The notes beneath the pieces are model-generated. The model searched no databases and was not told the origin of the DNA. It worked only from the letters and a program-made list of their open reading frames with translations. Source: Phragmites australis (taxonomy: Eukaryota > Streptophyta > Magnoliopsida > Poales > Poaceae). From it: a stretch of DNA of 64,000 nt. Where the stretch lies: NCBI RefSeq assembly GCF_958298935.1, contig NC_084943.1, positions 14,625,001 through 14,689,000 of the forward strand, given 5' to 3'. Position numbers and translations under genes: made by a program. Position 1 is the stretch's first letter, and each line of letters begins with the position of its first letter. Positions 11,557 to 22,789 of this stretch are shown here, one piece after another.

Positions 11557-13126
11557 TGTGAAGAATGGTGACGTCTTAAGAGAGGGTTGAATTAGGACAC
11601 TTAGAAATTAATGGCTTCAAAAATTTTACAAGATAAATCTATAGCATATTTAGATAAAATATGCTATAGATTTATCTATTGTGTCTACTCTAACACTCAA
11701 GAGGATTGCAACATACTTTAGCAAGATAAATTACAATTATGTAAATGCGAAAACGTAAATAAGATAGAGAAACAAACTCAGCATAACAAATTTTTATCTA
11801 GTGATATCTATGACACACAAGCCACCTCTAGTCCACATTGGAGCTCCACAAAAGATATGCTCCCGATCGCTAAGTTTCTTCCGGTCACAGCTCTTGAGAT
11901 ACTAAGTAACCAAGATAAGACCTCAAGCATGATGAGCCACCAAGCCAGTAAGGCGAGATCTCATCACTAACCTCTCTTCCGGTCACTTGTGCGCCATATT
12001 CACTTTGAAGCTTTAGTCACAAAGACAAGAGTCTCTGCATTTCCACACAATCTTCTTACCACCGCTCCACACCAAGTCAAAGGGTCAACAAGTTACCGAC
12101 GAGTCACCAAGATTCCAAGGCGCCAGTATACCTCTCGGTACACAGTGGGATTCCTCCTTAATCCACTCTCTAGGTTGCAGCACCTAGCAACACTTCTCTC
12201 TAGGCTCTAATCACTCTCTAATCTTGTGCTTAATCAACTTGGATGAACACTTTAAACACTTTGATGGCTTGGATGTCTTCTTAGGTGTGTATGAGGTTCT
12301 CTGGACTCCAGCACCTTCAAATGACCAAGTAGATGGGTATTTATAGCCTCAAACCTACCAACTAACCGCTGCTTCAACGACTCAACTTTACTGTGAATAC
12401 CAGATAGCCTGGTGTAGATAGTTTATACTCATCGAACCATCCGGTATGTACATCATCACAAACAAGCCGTTGGAACTCCACTCATATACATTCTAAACAC
12501 CGGATTGTTTGGTGTGTCCTTCACTTCCATCGCCGGACTACCCGGTGTGTTTTCTTGTGCCAAGTTGAGCCACTTCTTCTCTATGCAATTAGTCTGGTGT
12601 GTAAATCCTCTAATCATTGGACCTTTTGATGTGTTGACATTCATCTGCTTTGACATTTTCCTAGGAAACACTCCAATGTGTTGGCTTCTTCATCACTGGA
12701 CCATCCAGTGTGTTAAAATATTTCCTTCCCTCATTTGCACAGCTTTTATTAAATGCTTCGGTGTAGGCATCCGTTGTGTAGTACTCGGATCACCGGTCCA
12801 TCCGGTGATGTCTTCATTTTCCTCTAATGGGTGAAAACACTCCAGTGTGTACAGCCTTCTAAGCATCGGACCATCCGGTGAATATAACACACCCAAGAGG
12901 AATACTACGGCATACAAAGTCCTGAGCACCGAACCATCTGGTGTAGTCATTTTTCCTAGAACTTATCCAATTCATTCCAAACTTTATCCCAACTTTGGTA
13001 GTTTCTTAATGTATTGCATCCATAAGAGCTAACATATATTTTTAACAAACATATTAGTCTTTATGACTATGTTGTCATTAATCATTAAAATCACAATCAT
13101 AACCTAATATAACCATTTTCGCTACA
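11557..13126 (-). repeat. 5' LTR of the deleted Copia element
   Basis: TG...CA bounded, 1570 bp, minus orientation. Between 12420 and 12950 it holds a series of degenerate palindromes of the form CACCGGACCATCCGGTG (for example near 12500, 12535, 12795, 12870 and 12930), a feature known from several grass Copia LTRs. Confidence 0.88.
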
Positions 13127-13131
13127 GTGAG

Positions 13132-14449
13132 GAAGAGCATGACATGTGCATACATATGCATTCATATGTATGTCTTCACTTCAAATGCATCTATGTCGAT
13201 CTTACGTTGCCAGGAAGTTTTTAATACCGTTTTGGATGATATTGGTATGGTGAATCATAGCTAGCGGATGATAGCATGTGATTGTCCTTATATGGTTAGG
13301 CTTATATGTTTTTTCCAGACATTATTAACTCATTTAGCTTCTTATCCTCATTAAATATGATCTTTAATCAACTGTAGCTAAATGGCTTGTTAAAGCAAAT
13401 CACTTGCTGAGATTTTCGAATCTTATCCTAGCTATATTACCAGGTACACCGTGAGGTAATGATGAGCATACGGGATAGGTAACAACACGTAGTTTGCACA
13501 AACATACACTTGATGTTTAGTCTGGTTGTGATGTAGTTATCGACACTTAGTTGTTTTGGTTGTTTGACAATCTTGTGATGTGAAAGTTCATTCGAGGAAT
13601 GTTTCTGATATCTATTATAACTAAATGTGTTTGTTTGCTTATGTTATATCCGTTTTTAAGGAGGTACTGTCAAAATTTTCCGACGGACCTGTAGGTAAGC
13701 TTGGTGATCTCAGGGTTTTACAAGAGCATTTTCTGTTGCCTGACAATGATTACAGCAACCATGAAGTCTTCGGGGAAATCAAAATGTCAACAGGAAGATA
13801 AACAGCAGCAGGACTTATAGTGTAATAGGGGAGTAAATGCATCTAGTTCAAATAGCTGTGGTGCATTTGTAATTCAAAAGACAAAACTCATTCAAAACAC
13901 CCAAGTTTCAGACCATTTTTGGTACTTCTACCAAAATGTTTCAGTGAGATGTGCGGATGTGAATTATGCCTACAGATGGCATCTTCGTCGTGTTTTGCAA
14001 CTTGCAGCAGTGCAACCTCCGCTTTTGCTGATCGGAGCATTTATCAAAGTTCACCAATCTAGTACAATTTATCCAATTATCTCAACAAACATAAGTAAAA
14101 AAGCATCCATATGCACTTCGACTCAGTAGCTTAAATAGCTATATTTCCTTTTTTTTATTGCCACTATATAAAATTGCAGGCATGAAAGACTGAAGATAAC
14201 TCTACCTACTCTTTTAGCTTTGTGGCAGACGTGGGTGCATTTGGAGGTTTTTTTTTAGGTAATGGTGCATTTGGAGTTGTGGGGAGTGAGTGAGAAGACC
14301 CACTGTCCCAGTCTTCACATGAAACCGTTTCACAATCTATGCTCTTCTGTGGTCCTTACTAGCCATACCGGGTAAAGAGCGAATGACAGGTGACCTGCCA
14401 GGAATGCACGAAAAATCTTCAAGCCTCCCCACCTTTGGCCAAATCAAGA
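13132..14449. other. 3' flank of HSCB, no further gene recognised
   Basis: AT-rich sequence downstream of the HSCB stop codon (HSCB is on the minus strand). The part nearest 14450 must contain the 3' untranslated region. A polyadenylation site cannot be fixed by eye. No other exon, RNA or terminal repeat was recognised. Confidence 0.5.
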
Positions 14450-17165
14450 TCAGAGTTTCTTCACAGTTTCTTCCATCGCACGTTCATAGTACTTCATTCG
14501 TTGTGTAGCTTCCACTGCACGGTCAAAATCCCTCTTGTCGAACGCTTCCTGGAAAGAATCGGACCAAGTTTCGAGCTTTCTCTTAATCTGAAAAAGGTAT
14601 CGAACAATGTGTAAGCCCAGAAATCATTGTAGCATAATTATGCTCCCTGGTTATAACATGTGTAATTATGTTCAGAATCAGAACAACCTGAGACTGGATC
14701 TTCTCCAGGGTTTGAGAATCACTGGCATCATTAACAGCTTCTCGTATCTCCATCATCTGCAAATTATGTGCAGCACTTTAGTCAGATTGATTTTTTATTG
14801 ATTTATAAAGAACATTGCAATTCTACATATTGCTTGCAGTTATTGGAATAAGATTTATAAAAAAAATTGATTATGCTGGATGATATAGAGAACCGAGCGA
14901 TCACGCAGTTGGTAGACTCTCCAGTTAAGGGGCCGCCCACCCAAGATCGAACCTGGGTGCTCACAGGTTGGGTTGGAACTGGTTTCAACGAGTTTCCTGG
15001 CTAGCTAGGTATACTCCCTAGCTTTTGAACAAAGCCAGTGGGATGTCTCTCTCCCCATGATCAAGTTTTCTTTTGGATGATATATTCAGATTTATTTAGA
15101 ATATGCTTGCAATTATTCAGAACAAGATAAATGAAAATAAAGAATGATTGCTATGTTGCCTACTGAAAAACACGTAAGCCAACATGCAAAAATTACCTCC
15201 ATAAGAAGTTCAGGATCACTGATAGTCTTCTCTTCATCAACATGTATGCCCTCGAGTAGAAGCTGCCAAATAGTAAAGTTGAGAAGCTATTTGAGAGATG
15301 AGTTAAATGCTTATAGGATCAGACAATATAACGCTGTTTTAGTTTTTTTTCCCTCCTTTTCAAGTAGATATGGGAAAGGGTCAGGCACGTATCATTACTT
15401 CAAATAGATTGAAAAAAGGTGCAATCTAAGGATGTATGGTTGCACACTTCCACACTACTAAAACTTTTGAAGCACGAATGGAGGAACTCACCAAATATAA
15501 TGCCCTTGATAATGGTCGGCTGAGCGTGCGGTATGCATCAATTACAAGTGCTGACTGCTCGGCAGCAAACCCTCTCTCTTTCTATATTAGAATATGCCAT
15601 ATCAGAAGTGATTTAGAGGTTAACATAGAAGTATTCAGCTAAGAAGGCCTGGCAGAAACCTCAGATTTGGTATGAACTAGGTCAGGATGTAACTTCTTCT
15701 GCCAGTCCTTGTACTTCCCTTCTAAACTATTATCCTTTATGTTGTATTCTCTTTTTCTGGAGAAACCAATAAGAAAACAAGTCATCATCATACGTTCAGG
15801 GCATATAAACACTAGCAGAAAAGCATTGCAAAGGAAGAATCTTAGAACATTTTAAACAATAGTGAAAGATTCATCATTTGATTAACTGCTATGAACCAGT
15901 GACGTTTGTGATGAAGTAAACGGTGGAATAATAAGGTAAGGATAGGTATAGTTCCACAGCATGAATAGTGTACAGAATAGTCACCATAAAATTGACTTAC
16001 ATTAAAGTCTAAAAAGTTATGTAAAAAATATTCAAAAGAAGATATCAATAGCATGGAACTGAGAAGCACAAGAATGACCTATGAAATGTAAACTTCAAAC
16101 TACAGAAGGAAAATCTGATATTGGTACACTGTTAAAGAAGGTGGTTCATACACATTTCAAGATGAAATTGGTAAAAGTACACATGGATTTTCAAAGTATA
16201 ATTCCTCGTCTCCAACATTCTTTCTTTTTCGAAGTTACAAGCTGTTGAATAAACTAAAACAAAATGATCAGGGGCTTATATAACATAATAGCACCATCGC
16301 TCAGACAATTCACAAGAATTACAGAGCATTTCGCCCAACCAATAAAATGATCTAAGTGCGTAGTGTACAACAAGAAACAAAGCCATCGCGGTCACAAGCA
16401 AACCTAACAGATATTGATAGGAGTTTAGCTGTAGCCATAAAAGCATAGCAGTCCAAGTTCCCTTTCTACAATAATCCATGGAACACAAAAATATGTCCCG
16501 TTTTTCATGATTTTCGCTGCAGAGCATACGAACAACATAAAATTTTGAGAAAACATTGTCTGTGAATCCGCATGGCATTTTGCAATGCTCAAAGGCAACT
16601 ATTAGCCAGGACGCTGATATCACATAGACGGCATCACATTCAAATCATGCAGCACCCATTCCAAAGGTATCACGCAGTTCAGAGTCGTAATCAAAACACA
16701 GAGCCAATTAGACAATTCGAGCGGAATTGCGCACATTCGACCGAATTAAAGGAGCCTAGACAATTCGAAGCGAATTGCGCACACTCAACGCCATTAAACG
16801 CGTGCGATTTGCGGTGCTACTCACAGGCCAAAGATTTGGAAGTAGTCGACGGCGGGGTCGATGGGCTGCACGCTCCCGCAGGACCCGCACGAGAGGAACG
16901 CGCCCCTCGCGCCGCAGCTCCAGCACACGCTGCCGCCGTCACCTCCTCTGCTTGCCTGGTTCGACAGGCTCCGCGAGGGAGCCCTGATGGAATCCCGGAT
17001 GATTCCAAGATTGTGGCCGGAAGGGGAGGAGCAAGAGGCAGAGGACGATGGGGCTGTGGGGATAGGAGGTAGTAAGGGTCGCCGTACACGACGGCCAGCG
17101 GCGGCGGCGGCGGCGGCGGCGTTGAGGTGGAGGCGAATTCGTCCGGCTCCGGCTCGGCGCCACAT
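14450..17165 (-). CDS. HSCB: HSCB, mitochondrial iron-sulfur cluster J-type co-chaperone (6 exons)
   Basis: HscB delivers the Fe-S scaffold ISCU to a mitochondrial Hsp70 and stimulates its ATPase. Exons on the minus strand: 17165-16825, 15756-15660, 15581-15492, 15262-15197, 14756-14688, 14587-14450. All introns are GT-AG and the joined frame is open for 266 codons. Residues 1-70 are Arg/Ala/Ser-rich with almost no acidic residues, as in a mitochondrial presequence. A tetracysteine site (Cys81, 84, 93, 96; CWSC and CGSC) is followed by a J-domain with FQIFGL (109-114) and HPD (137-139, after WQKKL). The helical HscB C-terminal domain is residues ~180-266 (ending MEETVKKL). Length fits plant HscB (about 250-270). 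The ATG at 17165 is the first in frame with this presequence. Intron 4 carries a SINE, and MULE1 lies 183 bp upstream of the ATG. Confidence 0.93.
14888..15074 (+). mobile_element. SINE in HSCB intron 4
   Basis: The 187 bp insert is flanked by perfect 10 bp duplications GGATGATATA (14878-14887 and 15075-15084). It has a tRNA-like head with an A-box-like GCAGTTGGTAGA (about 14905-14916) and a B-box-like AGATCGAACCTGG (14944-14956), spaced as in a polymerase III promoter. It ends in a T-rich tail (AAGTTTTCTTTT), as do T-tailed grass SINEs such as p-SINE1. It is antisense to HSCB and lies wholly inside the intron. Confidence 0.82.
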
Positions 17166-17348
17166 GGTCCTTGGATGGTGAGTGTTCTGCTTTTGTGAGG
17201 CTGTGCTGGGCCCCGGGGTCGGGGTCGGTCAGGCAAGCGCTTGACGACGCGAGGATTCGGGGGTGAGCAGTAGGCGGCGCCGGCCGGATCTGGGCGATGG
17301 CTCGAGGATGCTCGGCGGTTGCGGCCCGCGGAGGCTGGAGGGCGAGAG
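17166..17348 (-). promoter_or_regulatory. HSCB 5' flank left between start codon and MULE1
   Basis: These 183 bp are GC-rich and lack an obvious TATA box. They hold whatever remains of the native 5' leader and core promoter, because the MULE begins at 17349. Anything further upstream that drives HSCB must lie in or beyond MULE sequence. Confidence 0.5.
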
Positions 17349-18019
17349 TTTTTTTATTTTTATATTAAAAATTTAAATAAATAGATTCTTCGTAGGAGAT
17401 TTACAAAATTAGACGCCTGCAGCTCTCTCAGGGGCTACAGCCCTCTGAGAGGGCGGTTAGTGAGGGGGCGGGTACGGTCTGTCCGCTCGAGCCGGGCTAC
17501 CCTCTCAGGGGCGGTAAGGGGCCTCCCCACCCGCCGCGCCGCCCTGCCCGCCTGGCCGCTCTCTCCTATAAAAAGATCGAAAAATAGGTCAAAAATTTAT
17601 TAAAATTCAAAAAAAGAAAAAGTTGAGAAGAGAGGAGAGGAGAGGGGAGGAAAAGAGGTCGGTGAAGTCCTGCTGCATTTGGGCCGCGAATTTGAAGAAT
17701 AATTTCGGGTAAGCCTTTTTTTCCTTTTTATTGTTATTAATTAGTGCAGTAGTAGTATATGACATAGGTTTTAGACATGTATGACCTAGGGTTTAGAAAA
17801 TTATCAAATTTATTTAGAAAATGGTACGATAGCAGTGCAATGTAGAATATTTTTTTAGTATATTATTTTTACTATATTAGGGTTATACCTGTGGACGTAG
17901 GAGGTAGCAGTATATGATAATTTGCGAACCTAGTATAGCATTTAAAGATTATTTTATCCGATAATTAGAAATGTAGTTTGTTGTATTAACATTGGTTATG
18001 TTTACGGGTGTTTCCAGGG

Positions 18020-19490
18020 ATGGTAGATAAATTAATTTTTCAGATATATTATGGTGAGGGTGAAATTAGGTACGGTCCTAACGGTGTATATCTGTCTGGA
18101 TTTCGTCATGTCATGAAGGGGGCTTAGTAAAGCTAATGAGAGGACCATTGTGGGTGTGTGCAAATGGCTCATGCGGTTTTTCCAACTGGATCCGCAGCAA
18201 CATGAGCTGAAGTTGAAAGCTGTCCTCAGCCGTGCTAGTCATGGATACTTTGGTGAGCTTGTTCTCATCGAAGTCACATCAACTTGGAGGTAGTATGTAG
18301 ATATATGTTGTGAACGTGGCATGCCGCTTGTTTTGTTAGCTGAGGCGTACCTGAAAGATCAAAATGATGTGAACTCTGCGGAAGCAGTAGCAGGATCAAG
18401 TGAGGCAGTGGAAGATAAATCAGAGGCGGCTAATGTCAGGTCTAGGGAGGAAGTTGGTGATTTCTAGAGCTTCAACCGATGGGTGTAGCTGATGAAGGGG
18501 AGCACATCCCTAGCATCATTGAAGATATGGATTTGGAGGATGAAGAGTTGGAGGAAGGCCTTGCCGATGGGGATTCATCTGACGAGGAGGGAAATGCTCC
18601 AGTTCCTGCAGAGTGGCGGGATCATGAATTTTTGAAGCTGGTGGTTAGCGAGGCTAACCGGAAACCATGGCAGTACCATGAGAACAAGGTGTCACAGGGT
18701 GCTATGTACCCTACAAAAGAGGCAGTTATTGATGTAGTGAAATTCTGGTCGTTGTCTTTTCGTAAGCAATTCAAGGTTGTTAAATCCAGTAAAATGGAGT
18801 ATGATGTGAAGTGCTTGGTGCCTCAGTGCCCTTGGCGGGTGCATGCATTCAGAGGGAAATGGGTAGACTACTGGCAATGCTCAATAGTTAAGGAACATAA
18901 TTATCATATTGAGGAAATAGAGTTTTCCCACCGGAACCTGTCTTCTGCTTTCATTGCAAATGTTATGTACGGAGAGATTGTGGACAACCTAAGGTATGAG
19001 TCACGATCAATAATCCATGCTATTGAGCAAAGGTTCCAATACACAATAAACTATGCGAAGACATGGAGGGCAAAACAAAAGGCTATTGAGATGAGGTTCG
19101 GAACATATGAAGATTCATATCACAATCTACCTCGTCAATTAGCCACAATTTGTGGAAGAAATCCAGGCAGCTACTATGATATCAAGCATTACCCCTCTAC
19201 TGCTGTGGAGTATAGTGGAAAAAGAGTGTTGCAGCGTGCTTTCTTCGCATTCGCTGCAACTATCAAAGTATTTCGATATTGCCGACCCATCATATGCCTA
19301 GATGGAACATTCCTGACTGGGAAGTACAAAAGGCAGATTTTGTCTGCAATTGGGGTCGACGGTAACAACCAAGTCCCGCCACTAGGGTTTTCTTTCGTGG
19401 AGAGTGAGAACGGGGACAGCTGATATTGGTTCCTAGAGCGGGTTAAACATGCAATTGTTCTTGACCGACCAGATGTGTGTCTCCCCTTCG
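18020..19490 (+). pseudogene. MULE1 MuDR-type transposase, N-terminal half
   Basis: The gene starts at an ATG after a likely spliced leader (MVDKLIFQIYYGEGEIRYG). A frameshift near 18118 and stops before 18479 interrupt it. From 18479 a 314-codon open stretch begins with an acidic region, then a MuDR-type N-terminal DNA-binding region (about residues 45-160 of that stretch: WQYHENKV, FWSLSFRKQFKVV, a zinc-like C..C (CLVPQCPWRV) and W..H pattern). The start of the MULE catalytic domain follows, with the first catalytic Asp in ICLDGTFLTGKYK. A TGA replaces Trp in the DSWYWF motif at 19421. The frame then runs only to about 19490, where an internal deletion joins it to the PMD gene's end. The rest of the catalytic domain is absent. 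Non-functional. Confidence 0.9.
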
Positions 19491-19662
19491 GACACAGCCT
19501 ACGCAGGACGAGGCCTCGACACCGGTGGTCCCTACTAGGCCTACTAGACACGTCGGTTCACCCGACCCCCTCACCTACTTCAGGGGTCACGTGAGGGTTA
19601 ACCAGCGGCATCGGGACAACGATGGGGCGCACGAGCAACGGCAACGAGGGAGGCAGCAGTAG
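19477..19662 (+). pseudogene. C-terminal tail of PMD gene, fused behind transposase by deletion
   Basis: The frame TQPTQDEASTPVVPTRPTR...RGRQQ-stop corresponds to the last exon of the PMD gene in MULE2 (TQQTQEEALTPVITTRP at 25973-26182, and ...GRQQ-stop at 24537), and to MULE3 near 41391-41540. Everything between transposase codon ~480 and this tail is missing in MULE1. It is read in another frame from the transposase, so this is a junction rather than a designed fusion protein. Confidence 0.8.
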
Positions 19663-20001
19663 AATTTTACATTTTATGTAACTTACATATGCATATTCGC
19701 TTCGTGGTGTACTCTTATGTATTTAGACACGTTTACTTTGTATGGTCGACTTAGTATTTTGTAAATGCATTTCGTATTCAGACACGTTCAATGAAGAAGT
19801 GACCACACTACTAAACTTTAACCATGACTTGACAACACATGCCTCCTTACGCAGGCTTTAAACAAGACGTGACAACACTACCCAGCTTTTTCCAAACAAT
19901 AAATGACAACACGGGTACCAATAAATGTGGAATCTCTGACCATGATCAATGACACAACTTTCCCATTCTTCAAAATAGAATCCGATGCTCCTGCCTCCCT
20001 C

Positions 20002-20042
20002 AACTATAAATAGTCGAACCTCCCCCAACTATAAATAGCTGA
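20002..20042 (+). promoter_or_regulatory. Duplicated TATA box before the MULE1 GRF gene
   Basis: Two copies of CAACTATAAATAG occur 25 bp apart inside a tandem ~25 bp repeat (the CTCAACTATAAATAG and CCCAACTATAAATAG units). They lie just upstream of the zinc-finger exon at about 20050. MULE2 and MULE3 have a single weaker CATAAATAAC at the equivalent place, so the duplication is specific to MULE1. Confidence 0.65.
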
Positions 20043-20049
20043 ACCTCCT

Positions 20050-20556
20050 TACCTTTGTAAGCTCCGCGAGTCGTAGGACATCTCATACACCTATGGACTG
20101 CACTTCTTCATGTGTGCCAACTACGAGTATGACAAGCCTCGACATGCAACAACTGGTTATCGACCGGTACGGTAACAGATATCCGTCTCATCTCTTTCGA
20201 TTTTGCACCCTCTTTTACTAACCGCTCATCTTATTCCATTTGTTCGGTCCCCTCCACCGCTCTGTGATTTTATTCAGTGGCTCGACAATGAGCAGAATGA
20301 CTCACAGAAGCAGTGGGTCGACATGAACATGAGGTGGAGAAGGGAAGCGTACGCACGTCGGGAGTAGGAGCAACAGCAAGAGGAACTTCGCCTCAAGCGG
20401 GAGGAAGAAGAGCGCATGAGGAAGGCGGCGCACGACCGTACCGTGGCTCAGGCTCGGGAGGCTGAGAGGGAAAGGAAGCGGGAGAGAGCCCGCTGTGCTA
20501 AGGCGGCAGGTTCTGATGCCTTCCGAAAGGGAAAGTATCCTAGATGCACTCAGTAG
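20050..20556 (+). pseudogene. MULE1 GRF-zinc-finger / coiled-coil protein gene (decayed)
   Basis: The first exon matches the zinc-finger segment of the MULE3 copy (YTYGLHFFMCANYEYDKP), but the leading Cys residues are lost and stops intervene. After a likely intron, exon 2 (about 20280-20556) encodes RWRREAYARRE, a stop, then a highly charged coiled coil EEERMRKAAHD...REAERERKRERARC ending KGKYPRCTQ-stop. The same C-terminus is present in MULE2 (21619) and MULE3 (40351). The function in the element is unknown. Confidence 0.72.
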
Positions 20557-21618
20557 AGAGTACCTAATGTAACCCGACATACTTTCCCTCCCTAAGGCAT
20601 GTTATGATTAGGATCGGCGCACTAATAAGTAGGTCTTAGTGCGAATCATACATGCCACCTTTGTTTCCTCATCGTGTCGTCGCGGTTACAGTGTATTGTA
20701 ATGTTTTCACCCTATGTTTAATACTATGTTTGTCCTGCGAGGAATCTATTTATTTAAATTTTTAATCAAAAAAATATAAAAATAAAAAAGGGCGACGGTT
20801 TTCAGGGCCTCATATCAGTAGGCCTCTGAAACTTGCTTATGGGTAGGCCGAGCCGAGTTTTTTTATATTTTTATTATTAATATTGTATTTTTTATTATTA
20901 ATATTTAAATAAATAGATCCTCAGGGTAATATTTGCACAAATAATAGATATCTATTTTCCTCTGAAATGGCTGCAGGGTGATAAGGATTCCATAATGACA
21001 GCGCCACCCCTTACTGCTCTCTCAGAGGGCGAGTAGAGCCCACCTCCGCGCCCATCGGTTGTACCACCCCTTACCACCTACTGAGAGGGTAGTTAGCCCT
21101 TGTGGCCCTCTCAGGGGGCGGTCAGCCCCACCACTTGGAAATTTAAAAAAAAATTAATTTAACTTTTGTATACGTCAATTTGAAAAATAGTGCACATTTC
21201 TTCGCTGAAAAATATTAGTTGTGCAAAAAGTGGTCAAAATGGTATCACGAAATAGTTACTTTTCAAAAAAATTGTATCGATGTAAATTTGTAGATATTTG
21301 TTTATTTATTTGATGTAAAATTGTGTGAGTAATTTCTTAGTGAAGTAATGTTGGGAGGATATAAAATCTAATTTTTCAAACAATTGTAGTTGTGAAGCAC
21401 TATTAGCATAATATTTGGTACAGAGGTTACATATGATGCCAAATATTATATGGAACATGCGGTTTGTCATTACTGCGCGAATGGACCCTAGCCATAAAGA
21501 CATGACGCGACAAATGTTGGCATATACGGTACGCCTAAAGACTAACCTAATAGCTTACCGCTGCTAATTTTAACACGCTTTAGTGAGTAAAAATATGTCG
21601 GGTTACAGTAGATGCTCT

Positions 21619-22215
21619 CTACTGAAAGCATCTAGAATATTTGCCCTTTCTTAGGGCATTGGAGCCACCCGCCTTAGCGCAACAGGCCCTTTCCCGCTTC
21701 CTTGCCCTCTCTACTTCACGTGCTTGAGCCACGGCGAGCTCCTCCGTTGTCTTCCTCATGCATTCCTCCTCCTGTTGTTGCTCGTACTCCCAACGTTCGT
21801 ACGCTTCCCTCCTCCACCGTATGCTCATATCGACCTACCACTTCTCATATTCATTTTGCTCCATGTCGAGTCATTCCCTGAAGTCGCAGCTAGGTGGAGG
21901 AGACTAGACAAATGAAATAAGATGTGAGATTAGTAAAACACTGCATAAAATCATATGGAAAATGTCACATGAGTGATCTATATCGCTATACCAGTGGGTA
22001 ATCATACGATCAATGTTGAGGCTTGTCGTATTGGTAGTTAGTATACATGAAGAAGCGTAGGCCATAGGTGTAAGAGATGTATTGGGACTTTTGAAGCCTA
22101 CAAAGATCGTCACAGAAGCACATCGGTGGTTCGACCCCATAAGGGATGAAAATCTCCAATGTTTCTTGGGTGGGCTTGGTGGAGCTAAGAAAGACATTGT
22201 AATTGAGAGAGCTGA
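21619..22215 (-). pseudogene. MULE2 GRF-zinc-finger / coiled-coil protein gene
   Basis: Exon 1 (about 22215-22000) encodes a peptide with EPPMCFC and DLCRLQKS, then YGLRFFMYTNYQYDKPQ. GRF-type zinc fingers have the plan CxCG-x2-C...F..C; here the last Cys is replaced by Tyr. Exon 2 (about 21870-21619) begins near the HGAK/WLD-like linker. It encodes IRWRREAYERWEYEQQQ, then a Lys/Arg/Glu coiled coil and the conserved end RKGKYSRCFQ-stop. Stops between the exons fit an intron. Mutations at zinc ligands suggest decay. Confidence 0.72.
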
Positions 22216-22362
22216 GGAAGGAGTTATCTATCCATGGATGAAGGTGGGGTTATTTATGGTGACTGGGGGCTGATACATGGACTTGGCTAGGGGCTGGAGC
22301 TTAGGATTCTCTATGAAAGATAGAAAAGTTATAACATTGATGCTAGGCAGAGATTTCTTGTG

Positions 22363-22570
22363 TCAGGATAGAGGTATTGTTATTTAATTTATGATTAAAG
22401 CTCTGTCGTGTGGTCACTTCATGTCTACAGCATGCATCAGGACAGATATGTTATCATTTCATGGTTAAAGCTGAGTCATGTGGTCACTTTGTGTCTAAAG
22501 CCAGACTCACGACAGAGGTGTTGTCATTTCATGCTTGAAGCTCTATCATGTGGTCACTTCGTGTACAAGT
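22363..22570. repeat. About three diverged ~70 bp tandem repeats in MULE2
   Basis: Each unit contains AGACAGAGGTGTTGTCATTTCATG-like sequence followed by TTAAAGCT and CATGTGGTCACTTCxTGT. Equivalent units occur in MULE3 (about 41145-41310), in inverse orientation in MULE1 (about 19795-19930), and singly at about 24285-24335. The array therefore belongs to the ancestral element, between the GRF and PMD genes. Confidence 0.75.
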
Positions 22571-22789
22571 AGTTTTCTAAATAATGCTTTTCATATATTG
22601 GATAGAATTGTGCTTGGATAGTACGTTAATATAATAAACGTACCATCACACTAATTAGACATAAAATTCACAAATAGTTCATAATATAGTACGTTAATAT
22701 AAGACAGTAATCACATACCCATCGAACTGAACTACTGAAATGGAAATGTAAATAAAAGAAATAATCGTGACTGGCATTTGAATAGTTCT

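Larger units (their letters stand above)
10542..13126 (-). mobile_element. Internally deleted Copia (SIRE-like) retrotransposon
   Basis: The element is flanked by identical GTGAG at 10537-10541 and 13127-13131. Read on the minus strand it has a complete 5' LTR (13126 to 11557, starting TGTAGCGAAAATGG and ending CTTCACA), a decayed initiator-Met primer site (11542-11556, TTGGTATTAAAGCCT), a gag remnant, and then only the last ~70 bp of the 3' LTR (10542-10610). The middle of the element, all of pol and most of the 3' LTR are deleted. A minus-strand TATA box (plus-strand TATTTATAGCC) lies at about 12339. Confidence 0.9.
17349..20789 (+). mobile_element. MULE1, Mutator-like element with deleted gene cassette
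   Basis: Terminal inverted repeats start TTTTTTTATTTTTATATT on the left. The same sequence in inverse stands at the right end, with AATTTAAATAAATAGATTC shared by both ends (about 50 bp of clear identity). Flanks GGGCGAGAG (17340-17348) and GGGCGACGG (20790-20798) match at 8 of 9 bases, the 9 bp target duplication size of MULEs. The subterminal sequence contains CCCTCTGAGAGGGCGG-type palindromes found in all three MULEs here. Contents in order: transposase N-terminal half, PMD gene C-terminal end, GRF-zinc-finger gene, all plus strand. Confidence 0.9.

Noticed and set aside
16572..17236. Several open frames of 70-166 codons on both strands over the HSCB first exon
   Set aside because: GC-rich shadows. 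Only the minus frame starting at 17165 carries the tetracysteine and joins the J-domain exons through valid splice sites.
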